Origin: an uncultured Bacilli bacterium
GTDB taxonomy: Bacteria > Bacillota_I > Bacilli_A > RF39 > UBA660
Direction: 5' to 3'
DNA: 54,336 bases
Assembly (NCBI GenBank): GCA_947625505.1
Contig: CANQON010000010.1
Coordinates: 1-54,336 of the forward strand
The notes below the pieces were generated by a model that saw nothing but the letters and a program-made list of their open reading frames with translations, ran no database searches and was not told the origin of the DNA. The first letter of the stretch is position 1. Every line of letters starts with the position of its first letter. The position numbers and the translations under genes were made by a program. Positions 49,372 to 54,336 of this stretch are shown here, in pieces.

Positions 49372-51102
49372 TTATGAATTTAAAGTTTCTGTTTGATATA
49401 AAGTCTGATAAATTTCACTTGTTTTTAATAATTCATCATGTGTTCCTGAAGCAACTATTTTTCCTCCATCTACAACATGAATAATATCAGCATCAATAAT
49501 TGTTGATAAACGATGCGCTACGATAACAACTGTATGATTTTTAACAAGATTATCAATAGCTTTCTTAATATATTTTTGTGAATTATTATCAAGAGCACTT
49601 GTAGCTTCATCAAAAAGAATTACTTGACTCTTTTTAGATAATGTACGAGCAATTGATAGACGTTGTTTTTGTCCTCCTGATAAATTAACTCCTCCCTCAC
49701 CTAAGATAGTATCATACCCTTTAGGTAAAGACATAATATAATCATCTAAATAAGCCATTTTAGCATACTTTCTAATTGTTTCAATATCAATATTTTTATC
49801 GATTAATTCAAAATTTTCACGAATCGTTCGGTTAAAAATAAAAGGTTCTTGACGAATAATGGAAATATGACTTCTTAATTCTTCTTCTGACAAATCTTTA
49901 ATATCAATACCATCTAATAATATTTCACCTTCTATTGGATCAAAAATACGTGTTATTAAGTTAAATAAGGTTGATTTTCCTTGTCCTGATTTACCTACTA
50001 TTGCTACTTTACGATTGGGTTCAATCTTTAAGTTAAAATGTTCTAAAGTAACATCTTCTTCAGGATAAGAAAAAGTAACATCCTTAAATTCTAATATTCC
50101 TTTAACATGATCTATTTTCTTACTACCAAATTTTTCATCATCATATAATCTATTTTCTAATATTTCATTAACACGTCCAATAGAAACAATTACTTTTTGA
50201 TATGTTTGAGTTAAATCATTAATATTTTCAATTAACCACATATAACGATATACATAATATGTCATCGCAATAAAGAATGTTAAAGTTATTTGATGGTAAT
50301 AAAGTAAAATAACACAAGTTAAAAATACGCCTACTTCTAAAAATGATTTTAAAGTCCTAGTTAAAATATTAAATTCTTTTTGAATATCTATTTCTTTAGC
50401 TGATTTCGCAAATATTCTTTTAATTATCTCTTTCATATCATCAATTAAACTAGGTTTAATTCCTAATGTTTTAATTTCTCTTATACCTCTTATAGACTCT
50501 GTTACTAAAGAAGTAAAAGTATCTTGTTCATGCTTTCTTTCCTTATGAATATTTTTAAGTAAAGGATTATACTTCTTAAGAATAAAAAATAAAATTAAGA
50601 TAAAAAATAAAATTTCTAAACCTATAATCCATGAATTAAAAAAGATATAAATAATAATTAGAAAAGAACCTACTAATGATGCTACAACATTTAAAAGTCT
50701 TCCAAAAGCAAAGCTTAAGGAATCTGCATCATTAGTAATACGATTAATAATCTCACCACTAGATTTTTGTTCATACGCTACAGAAGGTAATTCTAAAGCT
50801 TTTTTATAAGTAAAATATCCTAGCTTTCTAGTTAAAGAGCTTTCTACTTTATAAAGAATAGAATTAGCTATATGAAGGAGAATTCCTCCTAATGTAAGGC
50901 TTAAAATAAGATAAATAATTAAATAGATAACAGCACTTTTTAAATTTAACTGGGTAATAGCTTCAACAGCAGCTCCATTTAGATACCCTGTACATATTTC
51001 CGATACTCCCGATATAAAGATAAAAGTACTCGCTATAATAAGTTTAACTTTTTCTTCTTTTATTAGTTTAAGAAGAGGCTTAAATTCTTTTAAATTTTTC
51101 AT
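49372..51102 (-). CDS. MsbA/LmrA-type half ABC exporter
   Basis: 576 residues from ATG 51102, which has GGAGG upstream; the longer in-frame TTG is inside that ribosome site. Six membrane helices in residues 1-310, then one ATPase domain: GKSGQGKSTLFNLI (Walker A, with Gln for the usual Ser), NLSGGQKQRLSIARTL (signature), VILFDEATSALD (Walker B) and VIVAHRLSTI (switch His). Works as a homodimer or with a partner that is not here. Exports lipids, drugs or peptides. It is preceded by a promoter, a 27-codon frame and a terminator that abuts its ribosome site, an attenuator-like layout. Confidence 0.93.
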   Translation of the reverse strand: MKNLKEFKPLLKLIKEEKVKLIIASTFIFISGVSEICTGYLNGAAVEAITQLNLKSAVIYLIIYLILSLTLGGILLHIANSILYKVESSLTRKLGYFTYKKALELPSVAYEQKSSGEIINRITNDADSLSFAFGRLLNVVASLVGSFLIIIYIFFNSWIIGLEILFFILILFFILKKYNPLLKNIHKERKHEQDTFTSLVTESIRGIREIKTLGIKPSLIDDMKEIIKRIFAKSAKEIDIQKEFNILTRTLKSFLEVGVFLTCVILLYYHQITLTFFIAMTYYVYRYMWLIENINDLTQTYQKVIVSIGRVNEILENRLYDDEKFGSKKIDHVKGILEFKDVTFSYPEEDVTLEHFNLKIEPNRKVAIVGKSGQGKSTLFNLITRIFDPIEGEILLDGIDIKDLSEEELRSHISIIRQEPFIFNRTIRENFELIDKNIDIETIRKYAKMAYLDDYIMSLPKGYDTILGEGGVNLSGGQKQRLSIARTLSKKSQVILFDEATSALDNNSQKYIKKAIDNLVKNHTVVIVAHRLSTIIDADIIHVVDGGKIVASGTHDELLKTSEIYQTLYQTETLNS

Positions 51103-51112
51103 ATACACCTCC

Positions 51113-51140
51113 AAAAAAAATAACTACCATTTGGTAGTTA
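51113..51140 (-). terminator. terminator abutting the exporter's ribosome-binding site
   Basis: Minus strand TAACTACC, loop AAAT, GGTAGTTA, then eight T followed at once by GGAGG. It lies between the 27-codon frame and the exporter gene and would have to be overridden for export-gene expression. Confidence 0.85.
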
Positions 51141-51150
51141 AAAGTTTATA

Positions 51151-51234
51151 CTAAAGAATAGGAAAACAAAGAATGTCTTCCTCTTTTTTAAACACTACCA
51201 AATAATTATTAAAAGTGAAATTTAACATCTTCAT
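51151..51234 (-). CDS. 27-residue leader-peptide candidate
   Basis: Starts MKMLNFTFNNYLVV and ends DILCFPIL. AGAAAGGA lies eight bases before the ATG. The frame sits between a consensus promoter and the terminator in front of the ABC exporter. Hydrophobic and aromatic with one Cys. It may be an attenuation leader peptide whose translation decides whether the exporter is transcribed, or a small exported peptide. Both are inferences. Confidence 0.55.
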   Translation of the reverse strand: MKMLNFTFNNYLVVFKKEEDILCFPIL

Positions 51235-51266
51235 TTTCCCATTCCTTTCTCTTTAAATTCAATGTT

Positions 51267-51295
51267 ATTCTATCATTAAAAAATAATTAAGTCAA
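51267..51295 (-). promoter_or_regulatory. promoter of the leader and ABC exporter
   Basis: Minus strand TTGACT (51295-51290), 17-bp spacer, TAGAAT (51272-51267). The -35 box overlaps the last codons of the carboxypeptidase gene. Confidence 0.75.
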
Positions 51296-52450
51296 ATGAT
51301 TATATTGATAATTTCCGATAATAGCATCTTTTAAATATCTACCTAAAAGATCTATAAAACTTGCTTTTTTTACCTCTTTATTAACTGTTAATCCTATTCT
51401 TTTTATTTCTTTATCGTTTTCTTTTAAAATTAATTCTCCTATAACATCGCCAACTTTAATTTCATCATTTAATTTATTATAAAGAAGATCATATGTAATA
51501 TTTTTCTTACCAGATATTTTTTTATAAACAACTTTAGCAGCATCAAGGGTCATAACATCAACATTTTCAAGATTACTCTTTTCTAAGGGAATGTTATCAA
51601 TAATACTATTCTTGTCATAAATTGTTTCTACTGCATATTGACTAAAGGCATAATCTAGCATTCCACTTGTTTCGTCACTACGTGTATCACTATCAGGTTC
51701 TCCCATTACTACTGTAATAACACGCATATTATCTTTTTTCATAGTTGCTGTTAAACAATAACCTGATGCTTTTGTATATCCTGTTTTTAAACCATCTACT
51801 CCCTGTTTAAAACGAACTAATTTATTAGTATTAACAAGCCATATTTGTCTATCTGTTCCCTTTCTTAAATATGTTTCATAAATAGAACTATAATCTAATA
51901 TTTTTTGATGTTTAACTAATTCTTTAGCTATAATAGCCATATCATAAGCACTTGAATAGTGATCTTTAGCATCTAAGCCATGACAATTTTGAAAATTGGT
52001 ATTTTTTAAATTTAACTCTTTAGCTTTATCATTCATCATTTTAACAAAATTAGCTTCTGTTCCTCCTATTTTTTCCGCTAAAGCTACGACAGCATCATTA
52101 CCACTAGCAATTGTTATCCCTTTTAGTAAATCATCAACTGTCATAGTTTCTCCTGTCTCTAACAGTATTTGTGATCCTCCCATATCAGAAGCATTTTTGC
52201 TTACTGTAACTTTATCATCATATTTAATAACACCTTTATCAATAGCTTCCATAATAAGTAATAAACTCATCATTTTCGTCATTGAGGCAGGTGCTAATCT
52301 CTCATTAGCATTATACTGATATAATATCTCCCCTGTATCAGCTTCAATTATAATAGAACTTTTAGAATTAGGCGCTAAAGAATTGGTAGTAGCTGATACT
52401 CCTTTTATAAGAAACATAAAACATATAAATGTAAATAAAATTTTTTTCAT
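51287..52450 (-). CDS. D-alanyl-D-alanine carboxypeptidase (DacA/DacF type, S11)
   Basis: 387 residues. Signal peptide 1-20 (LFTFICFMFLIKGVSA). Penicillin-binding active site: SMTK (Ser56, Lys59), SGN in IASGNDAVV (about 116) and KTG in DGLKTGYTKASG (about 222). A PBP5-type beta domain follows and the last 25 residues form an amphipathic membrane anchor (SFIDLLGRYLKDAIIG). It trims the terminal D-Ala from muropeptides outside the cell. Together with the FemX-like and VanY-like genes it confirms a working peptidoglycan pathway. Normal length, all motifs intact. Confidence 0.95.
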   Translation of the reverse strand: MKKILFTFICFMFLIKGVSATTNSLAPNSKSSIIIEADTGEILYQYNANERLAPASMTKMMSLLLIMEAIDKGVIKYDDKVTVSKNASDMGGSQILLETGETMTVDDLLKGITIASGNDAVVALAEKIGGTEANFVKMMNDKAKELNLKNTNFQNCHGLDAKDHYSSAYDMAIIAKELVKHQKILDYSSIYETYLRKGTDRQIWLVNTNKLVRFKQGVDGLKTGYTKASGYCLTATMKKDNMRVITVVMGEPDSDTRSDETSGMLDYAFSQYAVETIYDKNSIIDNIPLEKSNLENVDVMTLDAAKVVYKKISGKKNITYDLLYNKLNDEIKVGDVIGELILKENDKEIKRIGLTVNKEVKKASFIDLLGRYLKDAIIGNYQYNHLT

Positions 52451-52504
52451 AGTTCACCTCTACTTAACATTATGTAATAGATAATGAAATAAAACTTATT
52501 TAAT

Positions 52505-52535
52505 AAAAAAATAAATAGTTTTAAACTATTTATTT
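52505..52535 (-). terminator. terminator of the 130-residue gene
   Basis: Minus strand AAATAAATAG, loop, CTATTTATTT and a T run. The stop codon is in the first arm. Confidence 0.75.
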
Positions 52536-52918
52536 CTTCTAAAAATACTTTTTCTTTTTTGCGGTTCATCCTTAATTATACGTGTACCATAAATGGTATC
52601 ATCATCAAAATATAAATCGCTTTGTGTCATAAATCGTTCCATTGAAGCTTTATTTTTTTTCTTAATACTTGTAAATGATTCCATTTCAATTGGGAAAATA
52701 TGAATATCTCCTTGTTTAACATTTTCGTGATTATAACCTGTATGACTATTTATACTAATTTGTGGTAAGTAAGTATATCCTACATTTTCATCACGCATGC
52801 ATACAGCATGGATACTATCTAGTTTAATAACAATAGCGCAACTTAAAGTCATCCATTCATGCATACCATCTCTAACCCCATTATATCTTCTTATCGTTAC
52901 TAAATCATAGTTATTCAT
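52526..52918 (-). CDS. protein of unknown function
   Basis: 130 residues, no signal or membrane segment. The first 95 residues form a probable beta-rich domain (SCAIVIKLDSIHAVCMRDENVG, seen in part as AIVIKLDSIHAV), and the last 25 are basic (QKRKSIFRRNK). AAAGGAG lies before the ATG. Not recognised; it ends just upstream of the carboxypeptidase gene and has its own terminator, so an operon is unlikely. Confidence 0.7.
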   Translation of the reverse strand: MNNYDLVTIRRYNGVRDGMHEWMTLSCAIVIKLDSIHAVCMRDENVGYTYLPQISINSHTGYNHENVKQGDIHIFPIEMESFTSIKKKNKASMERFMTQSDLYFDDDTIYGTRIIKDEPQKRKSIFRRNK

Positions 52919-53025
52919 ATTAATTGCTCCTTTACACCAATAAGATACTACAAAAAAAGGGAGATTGCAAATGAAATGTGTTATTTTATAATATTTTGAG
53001 GTATAATAAAAATAGTGGAGGATAT

Positions 53026-53985
53026 ATGAAAAGACGAAGAAAATTAAAAAAGAAACCTGTAATGATTTTACTACTTTCTATTTTTTTAATTATTGTACTA
53101 ACAATATTTGCTGTCAAAACGATTAAAGAATTAAATTATCGTAAAACTCTAGAATACAAAATAATGACTATTGGTTATTCTAAAGATGAATATGATCTTT
53201 TAGAAAGAAAAACTAATAAGGAATTTATGGAGAACTTACTAACAAAAGAATATGATAAAATGTATATTAATATTCTAAAAGAAACTTACTATATTCCAAG
53301 TAAAGTAAATCAATACATCAATTATTATGATAATCATCTAAATAGTAAAGCTAATGAAATTGTTTCTATGGTCAATGTTGGTTCTGATAAAAAATGGTAT
53401 GAAGATGTTAAAGATACAGATACATCTAAAGATTTATTAATGTTAAATAATAAATTTAATAAACTATCAAAAGATTATGTCCCTGATGACTTAGTTAATG
53501 TTAAAAATTGGTATGCTTATGGTAATAATCCTCAATTACGTCAAGAAGCATACGATTCATTTATTAATATGTTTAATGCCGCTAAAGAAGAAGACTTAAC
53601 AATTATTATTAATTCAGCATATCGTCCATATAGTAGTCAAGAAAAATTATATGCTCAATATGTTGATAAAGATGGTGAAGAAGTAGCTGATACTTATGCA
53701 GCTCGTCCAGGACATTCAGAACATCAAACTGGATTAACTGTAGATGTTACTACTTATGGTGTCCAAGGTGAAGACTTTGATAAAACGGATGAATTTAAAT
53801 GGTTACAAGAGCATGCTCACGAATATGGTTTTATTTTAAGATATCCTAAAGATAAAGAAAATCTAACAGGCTATGCCTATGAATCATGGCATTATCGTTA
53901 TGTTGGTATAGAAGCTGCTACCATCATTCATAATAGTAATATAACTTTTGATGAATACTATGCTTACTATATAGAAAATGCTTAA
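53026..53985 (+). CDS. VanY-type D-Ala-D-Ala carboxypeptidase (M15B)
   Basis: 319 residues from ATG 53026 (GTGGAGG upstream; the longer frame starts before the promoter). Residues 10-30 are a membrane anchor, 38-105 a helical domain with GYSKDEYDLL, and the peptidase domain lies at about 170-310: SAYRPYSSQEKLY, GHSEHQTGLTVDVT (zinc-binding His and Asp) and ESWHYRYVG (catalytic Glu, His). Zinc enzyme that removes D-Ala from muropeptides. Not evidence of vancomycin resistance: vanHAX are absent, and such housekeeping homologues are common. It overlaps the next gene by 8 bases. Confidence 0.92.
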   Translation: MKRRRKLKKKPVMILLLSIFLIIVLTIFAVKTIKELNYRKTLEYKIMTIGYSKDEYDLLERKTNKEFMENLLTKEYDKMYINILKETYYIPSKVNQYINYYDNHLNSKANEIVSMVNVGSDKKWYEDVKDTDTSKDLLMLNNKFNKLSKDYVPDDLVNVKNWYAYGNNPQLRQEAYDSFINMFNAAKEEDLTIIINSAYRPYSSQEKLYAQYVDKDGEEVADTYAARPGHSEHQTGLTVDVTTYGVQGEDFDKTDEFKWLQEHAHEYGFILRYPKDKENLTGYAYESWHYRYVGIEAATIIHNSNITFDEYYAYYIENA

Positions 53986-54250
53986 GAATAAAAAAATATT
54001 AATCATTTTATTATTTATTATTATATACTTATCTTTTGGTTTATACTTGAACTTAACTACATCAACACACGAAAGATTAGAAGAAATTGGTTATAGTAAT
54101 ATTGAAAGCACTATTATTGAAGATGTTTTAACAAAAGAGGAAATACAAATTGTTTTAAAATATCCCTATCACAAAAAATTAACAAACTATTTATTAAAGG
54201 AAAAATATAATAGTAAACAATTAGAAGAATATTTAAAAAAAGAAAACTAG
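53978..54250 (+). CDS. small membrane protein homologous to the VanY N-terminal domain
   Basis: 90 residues: an N-terminal helix (about 6-24), then RLEEIGYSNIESTIIEDVL and YLLKEKYNSKQLEEYL. This matches, in order, the GYS-x-x-E, L-x-KE-Y and Y-x-x-ILKE-Y features of residues 38-105 in the preceding peptidase, so it is a stand-alone copy of that non-catalytic domain. The 8-base overlap shows translational coupling. It ends with a stop and not with the window, so it may be a complete partner protein or the remnant of a second peptidase. Confidence 0.75.
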   Translation: MLKNKKILIILLFIIIYLSFGLYLNLTTSTHERLEEIGYSNIESTIIEDVLTKEEIQIVLKYPYHKKLTNYLLKEKYNSKQLEEYLKKEN

Positions 54251-54307
54251 CAATTCTAGTGAACTAGTCAATAAAAAGTAGACACAAAAAGAGAATTTAT
54301 AAGAATC

Positions 54308-54334
54308 CCAATTCGGTTCTATACTGGATTGGGG
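54308..54334 (+). other. strong hairpin at the right edge
   Basis: CCCAATTCGGT, loop TCTAT, ACTGGATTGGG: 11 pairs including two G-U. It lies after a small palindrome CTAGTGAACTAG (54256-54267). No T run follows within the window. It could be an insertion-sequence end or a regulatory hairpin of a gene beyond the edge. Confidence 0.4.
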
Positions 54335-54336
54335 TT

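Noticed and set aside
52973-52993. Six-codon frame ATG-AAA-TGT-GTT-ATT-TTA-TAA behind a GGGAG site
   Set aside because: Too short to judge, in an AT-rich promoter region, and without a terminator of its own; likely chance.
53026-53985. Vancomycin-resistance locus
   Set aside because: A VanY-type peptidase alone is a normal cell-wall enzyme; no vanH, vanA/B-type ligase or vanX is present.

Overview
The window is AT-rich (roughly 28-30% G+C by eye), densely coded bacterial DNA. The standard code is used: TGA occurs as a stop, for example in the gene ending at 29214. It encodes a peptidoglycan apparatus (FemX-like transferase, two D,D-carboxypeptidases), CsoR copper control, ZIP and aquaporin channels, OmpR/MerR/NrtR-type regulators and an rpsL-rpsG-fusA-tuf cluster. 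Together this suggests an uncultured, host-associated low-GC Firmicute near the Bacilli/Mollicutes border (RF39-like or Erysipelotrichia-like). It has a cell wall, so it is not a true mycoplasma. No rRNA, tRNA, CRISPR array or intact transposase was seen.

Layout. 1-2345: accessory-looking left edge with a small membrane protein, a CPBP protease and an XRE regulator. Each is followed by the same short AT-rich palindrome; then come a candidate structured RNA with its own terminator and an 11-bp tandem repeat. 2346-8698: a 1368-residue protein ending in a polymerase-beta-type nucleotidyltransferase domain, a divergent unknown gene, and purA. 8707-13513: a four-gene operon of a zinc-ribbon/leucine-rich-repeat membrane protein, a radical SAM/SPASM enzyme, a 120-residue protein with a Gly/Ser/poly-Asn tail, and a second zinc-ribbon membrane protein. 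13586-17344: single genes for a nuclease, a papain-like hydrolase, a membrane protein and a protein kinase. 17359-21525: csoR-copA-copZ with a clear CsoR operator, MerR-ybjQ with a 19-bp-spaced promoter, and an ASCH protein. 21572-25124: two CotF-like proteins and a histidine kinase/response regulator pair. That pair is surrounded by arrays of direct hexamer repeats on an 11-bp period, each exactly 9 bp from a -10 box; two of the arrays drive predicted small transcripts.

25230-33575: ZIP transporter, aquaporin, topA, a three-gene 2-hydroxyacyl-CoA-dehydratase-activase-like system, a 50-residue DUF1540 protein and a FemX-like transferase. 33634-38282: the str genes and an NrtR-like regulator translationally coupled to a 46-residue membrane protein. 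39002-52918: HEGGH metallopeptidase, MacB-type ABC transporter, uvrA, yqeG-yqeH, an ABC exporter behind a leader-peptide/terminator arrangement, a DacA-type carboxypeptidase and an unknown gene. 53026-54250: a VanY-type peptidase overlapping a small homologue of its N-terminal domain. The last 30 bases form a strong hairpin that may belong to an element continuing off the window.

Two general properties recur. Many genes have their own consensus promoter (17-bp spacers), and the stop codon very often lies inside the terminator hairpin. The best candidates for undescribed biology are the two-component-controlled small RNA at 24353-24518, the radical SAM/poly-Asn operon at 8707-13513, the giant nucleotidyltransferase at 2346-6452, and the attenuator-like leader of the ABC exporter at 51103-51260.
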